From positions 1,240,001 to 1,304,000 of the forward strand of contig JAKZHN010000002.1 of NCBI GenBank assembly GCA_037179335.1: a stretch of DNA of 64,000 nucleotides. The letters run 5' to 3'. Positions 46,807-60,589 of the stretch are shown in pieces. The stretch is from Cyclaneusma minus (Eukaryota > Ascomycota > Leotiomycetes > Marthamycetales > Marthamycetaceae). Under the pieces are notes generated by a model. It saw only the letters and a program-made list of their open reading frames with translations. It was not told the DNA's origin and did not search any database. Position 1 is the stretch's first letter; each line of letters opens with the position of its first letter. The position numbers and the translations under genes are program-made.

Positions 46807-47648
46807 CGCCTAAGTCCTAGGTGAGCAGATAAGAATTGTCCCTACGAGAATGCGTCTAGCTTCCTGAGACGTAGTGTCGGTATCTAAATGACTATCGATG
46901 GTGCTCATCCCGTAGTTATAGTTCGGGATGCAGAAACTTGCAATGTGTCAGTAAGAGTTCGATGTTAGTTACTATTGGATTTGGCCCACCATAATTGCAA
47001 CCCTGGCCAATACTTTTGTAAAATAGAGTATTATTTCACGATTGGCGTTAAAGGGCAAATAATGCACGGTTCACTTGGTGATTTCGCAGATTCATGGGCA
47101 TGATTTCATGGGTATAATCGCCGCGTGGCACATGGTAACCTAAAGGGATATGGTCATGGAGAGTCCCATTCACAGCAGCACAGCACAGCACAGCACACAG
47201 CACATGATTTGTAAACGATGCATCAGACGATGTAGAAATCCTCTTCCTTCATTACATTTACCTCTCGACATTAGCCCGCCCTCAACAGACATATTCTGTA
47301 CCAGTAGCCAGGCTCGTCAGAGCCGAGCCAAGTGATTTCCTTCAAGTATGTTTCCAGATAGAAGCACTAGGCGTGCCACTCCAACCCCAATGTCCCGAGC
47401 CGATCTTTTCTTAGTGACCTTGTTCCTAGGATCCCATGCTAGCGTGACCATATGAAATCAATCCCCCAAGCCTGGTGTACCTTTCCCAAAAGAAGTGAAT
47501 GCCCCGCCGCCTCCATGGGTATATTCCTGTGTCCGAATGATCAAATCATCAAAGAGCCCCCTCCTTACCAACTCCTTTCCCGTTCCCAACGCGTTTTGTT
47601 TCCTCCCCTTCAACCCACACTTCCATCGCTTCGCTCATCAGAGTCGAT
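46807..47648. other. Intergenic region with duplicate copy B
   Basis: Holds the second copy of the diverged duplicate (about 47,053-47,155) and an (AGCAC)n microsatellite near 47,174-47,201. It also includes the 3' flank of the DUF4203 gene. No gene seen. Confidence 0.5.
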
Positions 47649-50600
47649 TCACTTGCTAACAGCCCCCTGATTAGCCCTCGCCTGCATCCTCCTCATCGCT
47701 GCTCTATGCGCCTCATGCATATCCACACCCCCCTTTCCAGCCAGCCCTTGGCCCCCACTACTAACCCTTCTAATAGCCCTATTCCTGTCCATCTCTCTCC
47801 TCTCTCTCTCCGCCCTCATCTTCTCCTCCCTCTTCCTTCCCAATTCCTTCTCCTCCCACAACCTCTGTCTCGAATTTTCCATCTCCTGTGCCGGCGTATT
47901 CCCCTTCACCAAATCCTGCGCAACGCTCTGTCTGAAACTCTGCAACGCACTATCACGCTGTGCTTGTGTCGGTCTTGGGTTCTGGCTAGCCTGACGTGAG
48001 TGCTGCGGAGTCTGGTGCTGGTTGAGAAGGTTCGGTGTTGATGATACGCGCTGCATGGATTGTCGTTGCTGTGCCTGGGCAGGTGATTGCGATGCGGCCA
48101 TGTATTCGGGAATCAGGGTCTGGCTGGGCAGCGACGATAACGCACTCCCGCTTCTATCATGTTGGGGTATCAGTTTCTGCAACTGTGCAGAAACGCTCGG
48201 CTGGCCTTGTAACGCTGACTGGCGTTGTGGCGGCAGTAATGTGTTTTGAAAAGCGGTCATGGGCGATGCGCTGACTGAGCGGGATAACTTTGATGGTGCT
48301 TCTGGCTTGTAAGAGGGGTCGAGTTGGTTGAGCGATTGTTGGCGGATGAGTTCTTTGCGGGCGCGGAGGGAGATATTGTCGCTTTCTTCGCTGTTTGGTG
48401 TGGAGGTGCCGTTGGTGTTTTCTTCGTTGTTGTAAACTTGGAGTAATTGTGATGATTTGGAGCGCATCATGGTCTCGCGCTGACCGATCAGTGTTTGAGG
48501 AGCGCCGGTAAAGGAGTGCCGGGGTGGGAAGCGGCCGGGGACGGGGAGTTCGGTGACGGCGTCGTCTTCGTTGGCACTGGTATTGGTGTTGGGCGCATCG
48601 CTGCTGTAGAGGGGGATGGAGAGGCGCTTTTGGACGCGGAGTTTTTGGGGGGTGCCGTGGGCGGGGTTGCTTGCTGATTTGAAGATCTGCTTGGCCAAGG
48701 TTTGTGGATTCGATGTGGATCGGACATGACTCTGCGGTGCTAAGGTGTTGTTGGATTTGTTTGAGAAGTTCCGCAATGCGGGTGCTGGTAAGACGCGTGT
48801 ACCTCCTGCTGTTTGTTGCAATTCCTCGATGTTGACTGGTACTGGCTGTTTTTCGGTGACTGGGAGATCACCGGCGTCTTGCTCATCAGAGTCGGCGGCT
48901 GGCTGGAACTGATTAAGCTCATCGAATTCGGGAGCTTCAGCATTGCTGATATGCTTGGCCCATTCGTTAGTACGATAGGTCATGGCGATGCGAGGCGGAG
49001 CTGTGGGGAGATTCTCCTTTTTCAGTGGACTTTGAAGAGGAAGCGCCGGTTCGTCGTATTCTCGGTACTCGGATGGGCTGAACGTGAGGGCAGGTGTTGT
49101 CGGGTTACGTTCCACAAGGGTCGACGATTTTGACTTTTGACCTTCCTTCCCGCGCTTTCTAGAAGCAGGCGTCGGTGTATCGACGATATTTACCCGATCT
49201 GCCTCTTCCTCCAATAAGTCTGGGAATGGGAATCCAGCAATAGCCTCTTCAGTGGCCAGATCGTGGTCCGCAACATTTGACTTGAGCTGCATGTCGAAGT
49301 TCTTGGTAATGGGCGAGACATCCGCAAAGCTGTGCTTCGTGGGCGAGGAGCCCATAGGACTTGGTTGGAAATCTGTGTTCACAAAGGCCCTATCCTCGTC
49401 ATCGCTCAGATCGTCCATAGTGGCAGCGACCGAAGCGTCATCATCGTCGTGATGAGCAACAACTAACTTCTCAGATGAGGTAGAGATTCCCCCGTGGCGC
49501 CCGCTAAGTTTTCTCGCGGACGTTTGGGAACCTGTAGATGACCGCTTAGACGACCCTGAGAGGCTGCGACGAAGAGATTGAAGACCCGTCAATCGCTTGT
49601 TCACGGGCGATGTCACAGGTTCTTCATCAGCCGCTGCCACCAAGGAAGAACGGACAGAAGCATTGTCGGCTACCTCCTCTGATTCTGGCAGAGGAAGAGG
49701 AAGAGGGACAACTTCGGGGGCTTCCGTAACTGTGGGCAGGGCTTGACTCTGGGTTTCCGGTGTTTCTTGTGTTGGGTCAGGTTTTGTAGTCGTATCCAAC
49801 TCTTTGCTGCTGGCTTTGTGAGTGACTCTTCGAGGTTGAACATTCTCACCCTCCATCTCGAAGATTGCCTGACCATCTGCCTCGGATATTGTGGTTGTCA
49901 TGATGTTACCACCCTGATCCTCCGGCATCCATGAAACAGGACGGCTAACGGTTGCATCCATATTCCTGGGCATATCATCCATCGGGATTTCGCGCTCGTC
50001 GTACGAGGGCCTCACAGATGTGACCACACTTCTTGGCCCTTTTTTACTACTGTCCATATCACCGATCCCAGAGTTGTCCGGTGTTAGACCTCGTCTAGTA
50101 GAGTCTTTCTCTCCGTATGTTGCCTCCCAATCCTGTCGATCCCGGGCAAGATCGTTTTCCACTTTCCTTCCCACGCCTTCTTCCTCTGATTGCAAAGCCC
50201 TTTCGTTCTCGAGTCTAGCTGCTGCTCTGTTGTTTCGACGCTCTTGGACCATTTTCCACATTCTCATCTGCGAGATGATACCGATAAGGAAGACGATGAT
50301 TATGGCGGCGATTTCGACTTTGATGCCACGAGTCAAGGGATAAGTGTCCGCCCCAAGTGGGAAAAGGTTCTGGTTGAGATTCCAGATGTAAGCCCAAAAT
50401 TCCTTCAGTCCTGCTCGGCTGAAGCAATCAACTCCCATAACCAATACGGTCGCTCCAGCGAAGGATATCAATACGATCAGTCCATATGGTCGTGTGGTAT
50501 GGTGAAATGAAGTCGCAAATCCGGCAATGGTGAAAGCGGCAATGAATCCGCAAATACTACCAGATCCCTTCAACAGACCTCCAGGCTGGAGGACCAGTAG

Positions 50601-51292
50601 CCACATGCTGAAGCAGAATCCCCCCAATAAACATCCCAAACCTTCAGTAATTTCAGTGAAAGTGAGGGATGCTCCACCAACGATCGCCCCTGTCAACACC
50701 ACTGCTACAACATATGCACCCTGAATGCCATTGCTGATGGGAGGGTTCATGACGTAGAGAATCAACACTGTGGTGGCCAAACTTGCTAGATATCCAGCCG
50801 AGAGAGAGATGTGGAGCCATTTGTTCTTGATACCAATCAAGGTGTAGGCAAACCCGGTAATCAGCAAGATAACTCCAGCAACGGCAAATCCGGGAGTCAC
50901 TTCGGGTTGGAGGGGCAATTCGCCAGTAGGTATGGCAGTGACTGTTCTTTGTTAGCATATATCAGAACCATGATAATTTGGGTAGGGCTACCATTGTAGG
51001 CCCCCGTCGACGTAGCAGCAGACCCTGTGATTGTGGGAGAGACTGATATGGGTGTTGAGGATGATGATTCGGAAGAAGTCGAGGGGTCGTATGACTGGGT
51101 AGCTGAAGCTGAAGTGGATGGTTCCTGGGAAGTTGCAGTGCCTGTCGAGCTGTCCGTCGCCGATGAAGCCGCTTCAGATGTCGCTGGGTTGGCATCTAGT
51201 CTCTGTACCATATCCACACCCACCACCGCACGGCCATAACTTGATTGAAGGTACAAACCAGACAACAGAACAAGATGCGTGAGAGCCAACAT
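47649..51292 (-). CDS. DUF4203 (TMEM198-like) multi-pass membrane protein
   Basis: Two exons, 51292-50992 and 50941-47649, with a 50-bp intron joining GAYN to VTAIPTGELPLQ in phase; 1197 residues. The N-terminus is a signal peptide (MLALTHLVLLSGLYLQ) followed by a Ser/Thr-rich luminal or extracellular stalk. Then come about seven hydrophobic helices: PGFAVAGVILLITGFAYTLI, YLASLATTVLILYVM, AYVVAVVLTGAIVGGASL, GLGCLLGGFCFSMWLLVL, GFIAAFTIAGFATSF, YGLIVLISFAGATVLVMGV, and IAAIIIVFLIGIIS before a basic RMWKMVQERRNNR segment. This is the DUF4203 domain, related to animal TMEM198. The remaining 850 residues are a disordered Ser/Pro/Gln/Asp-rich cytosolic tail ending in charged helical sequence. Length and layout match filamentous-fungal members. 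Biochemical function is not established. Confidence 0.9.
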
Positions 51293-51830
51293 GATGGCGG
51301 CCTACACCAGTTGTTCAAGAGCTCGAGCCGCCGAGCGCAAATGGTGAAACGAATGGAGAAGCGCTACGAATCAAGGAACATAACCGCCAACGACCAACTT
51401 ATAGAAACGAGTGCCAACTTCTTAAACATCGAAGTTTAACGGCAAAGAACGGATAGTAATAAAACGAGAGTGGCAGTAAAGACGTTAGGACGCGGCCCGG
51501 ACAGAGAGAGAAGAGGCTGGGGGAGGCCACCACCTTAGAAGTGGCTGTTAAGCCTGATCAGCGCTTTCGACGCTCGGATGAGAGTTTCAACACCTTGAAG
51601 AAACGCTTTTGGCTAGCATGGATGCCCATTCCAGCAGGTCTTGACAAGCCCGGGAAGCCAGGAACAGACAGCATACAGGGAGCATCCCAGGAGAGTTGAG
51701 CTTGACCGAATCCAGACGGCGGGTAGGATTGATAGGGCGTAACGCTTGCTGGCCATGTTGCACGGGTCGCGCGGCGGTCGGTCTCTACCATCTCACTAAT
51801 GCATGGGGGAGAATTTGGAGAAAAGTGTGA
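51293..51830. other. Upstream region of the DUF4203 gene
   Basis: Promoter and 5' UTR region. An unassigned minus-strand frame (51,558-51,845) is visible but has no recognised domain and no convincing start. Confidence 0.35.
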
Positions 51831-52122
51831 ATGGTTCGATATCACGATTCTGACGATGAGCGGCAGTTTCGTGGCCGGGTATCCCTTGGGCCTCGAACAC
51901 TATTGACACCCGAGGCCCAGCAAGCACGTCTTCGGAGAATTGCGCGCCAATGGGTTGACCACGATGCAGCATCTGTAGAACGTCAAAGGTCAATAATGTC
52001 CTGCACAACTCGGTCCTGTAGCTGCTTTGGGTGCTTTCAGCTTCGCCACGACGCATGAGGATCTGAGCGAAGAGTGGACCTGGCGTTTTGAGTTTGTCGA
52101 ATTGAGGGGGCATGATTCATGA
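51831..52122 (+). CDS. Small Arg-rich hypothetical protein (tentative)
   Basis: ATG at 51,831 opens a frame for 52 codons (MVRYHDSDDERQF start; LTPEAQQARLRRIARQW). A possible intron, 51989-52040 (GTCAAT...TTTCAG), joins it in phase to DLSEEWTWRFEF and a stop, giving 79 residues. The protein would be charged, with one amphipathic Arg-rich helix. The donor is atypical and an overlapping minus-strand frame competes for the same DNA. No family recognised. Confidence 0.3.
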
Positions 52123-52615
52123 AGAAGAGCACGTTTTGGCTTCTCCGCCGGGTTCCCAGACACAAGGTTACGGGTCGTTGTCGTCTCGTCTTGACTCTTA
52201 AGCTAAGCTGAAGAGGAGCCGAAACCACGAAGCGCTTGGATTGGCGGATGGAGGGGAAAAGGCTCAGAAGAGTTGGGGAAATGCACGTGATTACCTAAAC
52301 GCGGCTGGTGGTTCACACCATGATGGGCCGATGGAGATGTAAATCGCGATGGATCGGAAGTGTGGGAGTGTGGAAGCATGGGCGTCCCGGCACTGATGCA
52401 AGCGAGATTGGGATTGAGGCGGCGGGAGATGCGCAGTTGGTGGATCCGAATTAACCGACATCGCCTTTTTCAAAACATCACCATTTGTCCATCACCATCA
52501 TATTAATCTCCGCCGTGGGACTCCAAATATCGATATTCGATAAAAATGTCCGGAATCCGCAAGTCGGAAACCTCTTTATATCCTCTTTTAACCATCGTCA
52601 ATCGTCATCGCCGCG
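52123..52615. other. Intergenic region
   Basis: No gene recognised. CTCTTTATATCCTCTT at about 52,571 could serve as a TATA-like element for the frame starting at 52,616. Confidence 0.4.
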
Positions 52616-52876
52616 ATGAACTGCTGCAGTTTTGACTGCCTTCGCCTTAGCTTTGAAGGTTGCACTGCTCCTCAACTCTGGTTGGTCCAAAGAAAGATTC
52701 CAAAAAGCCCAACCTTCGATGTATCATGTCGTGCGAGCTTCGAGAAAAGCTTTTCGGACCACTACATACCCGATTCCTCCGACACGCCGAATGCTGTACT
52801 TGCATTACCGGCGGCGCCCTGTGACCTTTGTGGGAAAGGAGGTTTCTGCAACGTTGGACCGTCTATACGAGCCTGA
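52616..52876 (+). CDS. Small Cys-containing hypothetical protein (tentative)
   Basis: ATG to TGA, 86 codons, with eight Cys residues: a CCSFDC cluster at the start and a CDLCGKGGFC cluster near the end. No signal peptide or membrane segment. A TATA-like TTTATA lies about 45 bases upstream. It sits at the edge of the right AT block, where small unannotated genes and remnants are common. No homology recognised; it may be chance. Confidence 0.3.
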   Translation: MNCCSFDCLRLSFEGCTAPQLWLVQRKIPKSPTFDVSCRASFEKSFSDHYIPDSSDTPNAVLALPAAPCDLCGKGGFCNVGPSIRA

Positions 52877-53264
52877 TGTCTCACAACGGTGTGGCTTTCA
52901 GCCTTCAGTTCTTTACAAATCAACGACATCGGTCCTTTTGATTGAGTAATCTGTCACCAGAACCACTCAAATACTCGACTACGTACAAGAGTTCGATTCT
53001 GTAGGCATGACGGATGCCTAGAAAAATTCCAGCGTAAGTTCAGCCCGGACCTCCTGAAGACCAATCAAGACAGGTACCCGGCAGACGATCACACCCCAGT
53101 CTCCATCCCATGAATCACCAATTTGACCCAGCTGTGAGCCGTGCTGAATTTGGTGTCAAGTAGTGTCAGAATCATACTTTTTAAAACATATCGCTCAGGG
53201 TTGCTGTCATGGTGGGCCGAATCCAATAATACCTTACCTAATATCGAACTCTATCACTACGAGT
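52877..53264. other. Transition to the right AT block
   Basis: Normal-GC sequence without a gene; composition drops abruptly at about 53,265. Confidence 0.5.
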
Positions 53265-55239
53265 TTCTAAGCTTTAAGCCAAAATCATTAAATAAGCATT
53301 ATTAATAAATATACTAATAATTTAAATTATATTTGGGCATTGCCGAGACCTTTGGTTTTATATTTATAATAAAAAGAAATTTTTCTTTGTAAAATATCTA
53401 TATATTTTTCCCAATTAATTTATTATTTAAAAAAATTTGCAAAAATAATTATATAGCTTTATATTTTAGGCAATATTTAAATATATAAATTATATATTTT
53501 AATTTTCAAAAGCAATGCTGCTTTTAGATTTTACCTTTTAATTTTAAAAAAATTAAAAATCTTTTTTTAATTTTTTTCTGCTTTATTTTCTTTTTTTTTG
53601 GCATTTTTATTTTTATTTTATTTATTTTTTTAATATTTTTATTTTTATTTAATTTTATTTTTGCTTGCTTTTTTTTTAGATCTGTGCTTAATATATTTTA
53701 ATCCCTTTATAATTTTTTATATTTTATTAGTTTTTCCAAATTTTGTTTTAATAAAATATGCATAATACGTTTTTTTTCTTGCTTTTTGCTTTTAATTTAA
53801 ATAAATTTAAAATAAAATAGCTGGAGTATTTGAATTTTCCAGCTTTCAAATTTGGTATTTTCAATAGCTTTTGTATTAAATATAGCGTTAAATATATAAA
53901 ATTAGGATTTTAGGGCTTTAATTTCTTTTTATATATTTGCAATGCTTATTTTATATATTATTTTAGCTATATTATATTAAATTATTTAATTGCTTTTTTT
54001 TTGTATTTTGGCGATTTTTTTATATTTTTAATTTATTATTTTTAAAATATATTTGCTAAATTTATATAATATTTAAATTAATTTATAAATGCTAAATATT
54101 ATAATTTACGCAATGCTTTTTATTATTAAATATTTAATAAATATTTTTTAATTTAATTTTATTAATATTAATAATTATTTTAAATATTAAAAAGCTTAAT
54201 ACTAAATAAATTTATTGAAAATTCTAAATAGCAATAGTATTTTTATTTGAATTAAAAAATAGTTTTAAAGCCAATTATTTAAATGCTTAGTATTTTTTTT
54301 TAAAATAGCTATTTAAAGCATTTTAAATAGCAGATAGCAGCTTTTTTTTAATTAAAAAAGCTATTTTAAAATTTATTCGCTTAAAACAATTGCTTATAAT
54401 TAAAACAATTATGAAAAGCGGTAAATAAAATTGAAAAAATAGATTTATAATTGCTGCTATTGCAATTAAAAAACTAATTAGCTATTTTAAAATATTTTTA
54501 ACTTATTTATACAAAATTTCTTTATTTGCGAAAAATAAAAATAAAAGGAAATTTAATAGTAATCCAATATATTTAATATTGGATTAATATAATTGGCACA
54601 ATTAAAAAAATAACCGATTATTTTCCGGCAATTTTAATTTATAATTGGAAATATATTTATAATTTAGCTATTTACTGCGGTTTAAAGCCAGCAATTATTA
54701 TATAATTAAAGTAAATATAAATTAATTGCAAAAAAACGATATAATATAAATTGATTTCAATTTATATAGGACAATTTTATTAATGAAATATAATTTAAAG
54801 GTATTACTCGCAAGTATTTATTTGTATATTTAATTGGGTACAAGTGTTATAAATATAAAACCTAAAATATTAGGATATTCATTATAGTATTAATATTTAT
54901 ATATTAAATTTTTGATTAAACACGCTATATATTAACCAATAGTATTTAAAAGCTTATATCAATTAAAGTTTTTATATTTGAAGCTTTTTTGGAGTTTTTA
55001 AATTAATTGCTATTATTTAAATTAATCCTCTCCTCCGCTTATTTGCTTTAACCAATTCAAGCAATCAAATCACAAATGTGGTTTAATAATCTAAGGCTTT
55101 AACCTTGCTGTGATACTCGTTTTTAGGTATATTCAAGTTTTATCCATGGATTAATTTTAAGTCGAGAATATATAGTGCAGCTTGTATGTTTTTATAGACA
55201 TGAAATAATGACTTTTAAGCTAATTTTTATTACGGGGTT

Positions 55240-55440
55240 AGCGGAGTTTAGAGGTGGAGACCTTAGGCAGCCACTCTTAAAGCAGCCACACCGTTTTTTT
55301 ATCCTCCTAGCTTTTTTATTAAAGCTGAAGCTATATAGAATAAAAAAGCAAAGCTTTTCGGATTTTATCTTTTTTTTTAGCTTTATTAATCCAATTTTTA
55401 CCTATTGCTTATTTGGGTATTTGGCTTTTTTAATAAATTT
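55240..55440 (+). repeat. Candidate 5' terminal repeat of the Gypsy remnant
   Basis: Aligns with 63,090-63,290 in the same orientation (shared AGCAAAGCT, TTTTTTAGC, ACTAATCCA-like words after allowing C/T and G/A changes). In the left part this copy keeps the G and C that the other copy lost; in the right part the reverse is true. Exact LTR ends (TG...CA) and a target duplication were not found. Confidence 0.55.
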
Positions 55441-55794
55441 TCGTAATATTTTAATAAAGTTTTTTTTTTCGTTTTTTACAAATTATTATACAACGCTAGT
55501 TTTTTTTTAAATTATTCCCGCTATTTGTTTTTTTTTAAAAATACTTTTTACGCATAGGCGTATTTATATATTTGGCTAAATTTTTTTATTTTGCCTAAGC
55601 TTATATATTTATAGCTATAAGCGTATTGTTTTTTATTTATTTATTTTTTGCTAAATTTTATATTTTGCTTTAGAAATTTGCATATTTTAATTATTTTATG
55701 CCAAATTTAATTTTAAATCCTAATTCGGCCTTTTTTATTTTTTCCAAATTTATTATAATTTCCGTAAATTCTATTTAAAATTAAAATGCAATTT

Positions 55795-56110
55795 TCCGCC
55801 TAAGCAATGCAAAAAACAAAAAACCCAAGCCGTTAATCTTTTCCCTTGCGGACTTTAATTATAAAACCGCCGAAGTTTTTTTTAAAAAGCCTAAGGATGC
55901 CCTATCTAGGGTTGAGGAATTCCAAAAGCTATTTTCTAAAGAATAGGCCTCCAAAGTGGCTATTATTGAAAAATAGAAGGAGTTTTAGGCCGATAATAAT
56001 TCTTTTTATAAAGAGAGCAAATAATTAAATAGTAATGTATATGCCTTGAATAAAAAATTCCTGCAGGTTAATAAAAAATTCATTTCAGCGCTTAAAAAAC
56101 TTTTTATAGC
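55795..56110 (+). mobile_element. gag-like remnant
   Basis: One partly open frame encodes charged helical sequence (LSRVEEFQKLFSKE and LNKKFLQVNKKFISALKKL types) broken by TAG codons. Composition and position fit a Gypsy capsid gene; the assignment is by context. Confidence 0.4.
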
Positions 56111-58779
56111 ATATAGCTGGATTACTATTTTTATAAAATAGCTAAGGCTATTAAAAGCCTTAAAAATTAAAGCTTTAAGTCTGGCTTTATTTAAATAGCT
56201 TAAATCCTATTCTAAAGCTAAGGTTTAATTTAGTGCTATTTAGCTGCTAGCCTAATAGTTTCCAATTTTTAAAATGGTTTTTAAAGCCTTTAATTTATAT
56301 TATGCTAAATGCATTTACAAGTTTTTATTATATAATAGCATTATGGTTTTAAAGCTTTAAAAATTTAAATTAAAAAATAAATTAATCGGTAATTATTTTC
56401 GCTTTATAAATAAAGCGGTTAAAATTATTTATAATATAAAATATTTAAAAGAAAATGCCTATAAGTATATATTGCCTTTTTTTAGCATAATAATATTATT
56501 ATTTATATTTTTATTATAAAAGGGTTTTATAAATTTCTAAATAGCTTTTATAATAATTTAAAGCTTTTTTTTATAAATTTAATAAATTCTATATTTTATT
56601 TCAAAGCCGCTAGAATTTCAATTGTTTTATATTTTTTTCAAAGCCTATTTATTTGGCTAAAATTATTGAAGGCTTTTTTAATTTAGAAGCTATAATATAA
56701 AATTAGCATTAATTTTCAAAAGGCTATAATTTTTTATTTTAAAACCCTTTTTAAAATTGCTAACCATTATTGCTAAATAAAAACAAACCGGAAGCTATTT
56801 GCTAAAAATACCAAATGCATAGCTATTTTATTTTTTATTTTTTCTATTAATATCCCCAGTTTTTAATATTTTTAAATCCGCTTTATTTTTAAGCTTTTTT
56901 AATTTAAAAATAAGCGGCGTTTTTTTTCAGCCATTTTTTCAGTATTTATTAGTTTTAAAGGCTTTAAATAGTTTAAATATAGCAAATATAAATATTATAC
57001 TAAAATATACCCAAATTTTAAAAATCCCTTTACTAATGCTATTAATTATAATATAAATAATAAAAAGCTGGAAAAGCCTAAAATAAAATGATTAATGAAA
57101 ATAAATACCGCTAAAAAGAATTACTGCTTTGACTATCAAATTGAAAAATGCCTAATGCCGGTAAAATTGTATTTGGCAATTTAATATATATAATATTAAT
57201 TTTTACCTGTCTTTTTTAAAATGCTTTATATTTAGCTATTAATTTTATTATTAATTTTATTATTTTAAAAAAATATAAAACTTTTTTTTATTAATATTTT
57301 AATAAATACAAAAGCAAATATAGGAAATTTTATTAATTGTTTTATTACGGCGCAATTTATTTAATATAATAGCTTGGATTTTATTATTTTATACAGATTT
57401 GTTTTAATAGCAGTTTTTAATAGCTATATTTTTATATTTGTTATCCAAGCTTTTTATTCCCGGTTTTAAATTTAAACTTATTGGTTTTTTTATTTCTATA
57501 TAATTTTTAATTTAGAATATTATAATATAAGTTTAAGAAGGATTTATTTAAAATTATATAATATAGTAATTAATAATATTATTAACAAAATCTATTTTTT
57601 TCTGGCCATTATAATTACATAAAGGCTATTTAATATAAATCTTTTATACAATAAAATAATATATTGGATTTTCGGCGTATTAAAAACCCGGCCTTTTTTA
57701 TATTTTAAAGGCTTTTATTTTTAAAAAGCATTTAATATAAGCTTTTTAAACTTGAAGCTTTTTTATAAATTTTAATTTTATATCCCAAATTCATTATTAC
57801 TTTAATAGAAATAGCAAAAGCAATACTGCTATTTTTTATTTAATTAAGCAAATCCTTTTTATTTAAAATTATACAAAAGCCGCTAATAAATAATTTATTA
57901 TTAATTTTTTAAATCATAATAATATTTTTTAAATATTTAGCAATTAGGTATTTTTAACATATTTTAGCAGCTTGGTATAAAAAACATACCGCTAAATAAA
58001 AATAAAAATAATATTATAAAATAAAATAATAATATAAGTATTTTTATTTTATTTTTTAAAATTATTTTTAAATAATTCTTAGCTATTTGCTTGCAATTGT
58101 CTAAAAAGAATTCAAATTTATTGGCTTTCCTTTTATTTGCTAAATTCTTTTTAAAATTATTTTCTGAATTTCGCTTTTTAAAAAAGCAAATAGCCTGCTA
58201 ATTACAATGCCGAAAAACAAAAGCATAAAAAAGGTTATTTTAGCATTTTTTAAACATTTCCTAAAAAACCAAAGCTTCAAGTTTTTTTTTTTTCCAATAA
58301 TAAATAGGGGTTTTAAATGCTATTGCTTAGCAAAATCTATTTAAATTTATATTATTAATATTCCAGCCTTTATTTATTATATTTGCTAGGCCAAGAAGAT
58401 TAAAATTAAAATTTTTATTATATTGATTTAAAAATCAAAAACTCTTTTTAAAAAACCTTTTTTTAAAAAACTGCAATTTTATATATTCAAATATTATAAG
58501 CGCTGGATTAAGATTTTTAGCAAGTAAATTTTTTATTAGCTTTTTAAATATAAGCCCTAAAAGTATTATATTAAGCTTATAAATCCTATATTATAATAAA
58601 TTTGCCCTATTTATAATCTAATTTAAAACAAAACTAGCAATATTTTGCTAATACTTTTAAAATTATTTTAAATTAGATTTTATTATATTCAGCTAAGCAT
58701 TTTATATTCTTTTTATATTATTTGCTAAAAAATCTAATAGGAAATTTCGATTTTATGTTAATTATACACGGCTAAATAA

Positions 58780-59720
58780 ATTTATTAAAAAAATGGCTAG
58801 TTTTTGCTTTTAGTTAAAAATATTATTTTTTATATTTCCGGGGCCAAATATTTAATTAAAATTAATATTTAGCAAATGTTTTACAAAATTAGATTTAAAA
58901 TTTCAGAAAATAAACATTTTACTATTTTTAATATATTATTTAGCCAATTTAAATATAAAATAATATTATTTGGGCTTTATAATAATTTAGCCATTTTTTA
59001 GCAATGAATAAATAATACCCTATAGGCTTATTTAAATATTTTTGTAATAATTTATATAAATATTTTTTTATTTATAGCAAAGTTTTAAGAAAGCACTGGC
59101 AATATAATAATAAAATATTAAAAGCCCTAATTACAGCCGGTTTTCAAATTCATTTAAATAAATTAATATTTAAAATTTCAAAAACTAAGTTTTTAAATAT
59201 AATAATTGGAATTAATAGCTGTTATACAAATTCTAATAAAATTAAAAAAATAATAAACTAGCAAAAGCCTATTATTACTAAAAAAAATCCAAAGAGTTTT
59301 AGATTTTATTAATTATTTTCGCCGATTTATTACAAAATTACGCTATTATAACCAAGCCTTTGTATATTTTTATTTATATTAAAAATCAATTATTTTAATT
59401 TACCTTTTTATTTTAAAAGGCCTTTTATATTTTAAAATAAATAATTATTAATATTTTAATATTGGCCTTTTATATTTAAAATAAAGTTATTTATATTAAA
59501 CTGAACGCTTTAAATTAAATATTAGAAGCTATTTCTTTTAAAGAAATTAAAAAAAAATAGTTTAGATTTATGGCTTATTATTTTAAGCAAATATTAAAAC
59601 CAAAAATTAATTATTATAAATGCATTTAAAAATAGCGGAATTGTATTATTAATATAAAATAAGCAATTTAAATGATTATTGATTATAAAATATGAAAATA
59701 TTTTGCTATTAAACAAAAGC
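58780..59720 (+). mobile_element. Reverse transcriptase / RNase H remnant
   Basis: Readable traces include YSKVLRKHWQ, KALITAGFQIHLNKL and KTKFLNIIIGINS, which follow the reverse-transcriptase segment after the catalytic YxDD of Ty3/Gypsy elements. INWQKPIITKKNPKSFRFY leads to the RNase H part. The catalytic motif itself is not legible. Many in-frame stops. Confidence 0.75.
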
Positions 59721-60589
59721 TAAATAGAAAATAGATTGATTGGCTAAATACTTTTGTAAATATTAATTTCAAAATTTAAAATATGCCAAAAAACGTTAAT
59801 AGCATATTAAATGTTTTTGTAAAGCGTTTTGAAAGTTATTTTTTAAATCCTAATTTTTTTAGAAATAAATATATAAATTAAATATTGTTTTTAAAAAATA
59901 ACTGGGTTATTAAATTTAATTTTATAAAAATCCTAGAAACTTTTAGAAAAAACACACCCCCCTTGTAGATTTTAAAGGTTTTTAAAGCCTTTAAAGCATT
60001 AAAGGCTCCCTAAAAAAACCAATATCCAAAATTAAAAAAGCCAAGCCCGAAAGCCTTAAAAAAAAGGTTTTAAAAAAACCCCCCCAAAAAACCTAAAAAA
60101 GGAATATTATATAAAAAAGGAAAACCCAAATTTAAAAGCCAATTTAAATAAACCGGATTTTAAAATACCCCCGGCGAATAAATATAATCTTATTTAAAAA
60201 ATAACTAGGCTTTTTAAACTATAGCTTAAAAATAAACGCTGCTAAAAAATTAAAAAACTATTTATCACTAAGGCTTGTATTAATTTTCTTCTAATTTTAT
60301 TTAAATGCTTTATTAATTAAAATAGCCAGCTATTTAAATACTATAAATTAATTTATATTTCCAAATTAAAAAAAGCCTGTTTAAAAATTATGAAATTAAT
60401 ATATAAATTAATAATATATAAATATATTAGCAAAGCTAAAACCCTTTAATATATTTAATGCCAATTTATATAAAAAAATTGCTAAATTTATTTGTAATTG
60501 CTAAGAGTATTAGCGCTTTAAATTAATTAAATACAAATCCCAAAGCTATCTGAAATTTTTCCAAGCAATTATATAGCTTTAAAAGCATA

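Noticed and set aside
51796..52113. Minus-strand frame of 105 codons starting MPPQFDKL
   Set aside because: It overlaps the plus-strand candidate at 51,831 and shows no recognisable domain; neither strand can be preferred strongly, so only the plus candidate is listed, at low confidence.
55020..55045. CCTCCGCTTATT, the sequence bound by a common fungal ITS primer, suggesting rDNA
   Set aside because: Flanking sequence does not match 28S rRNA or ITS, and nothing else in the block is rRNA-like.
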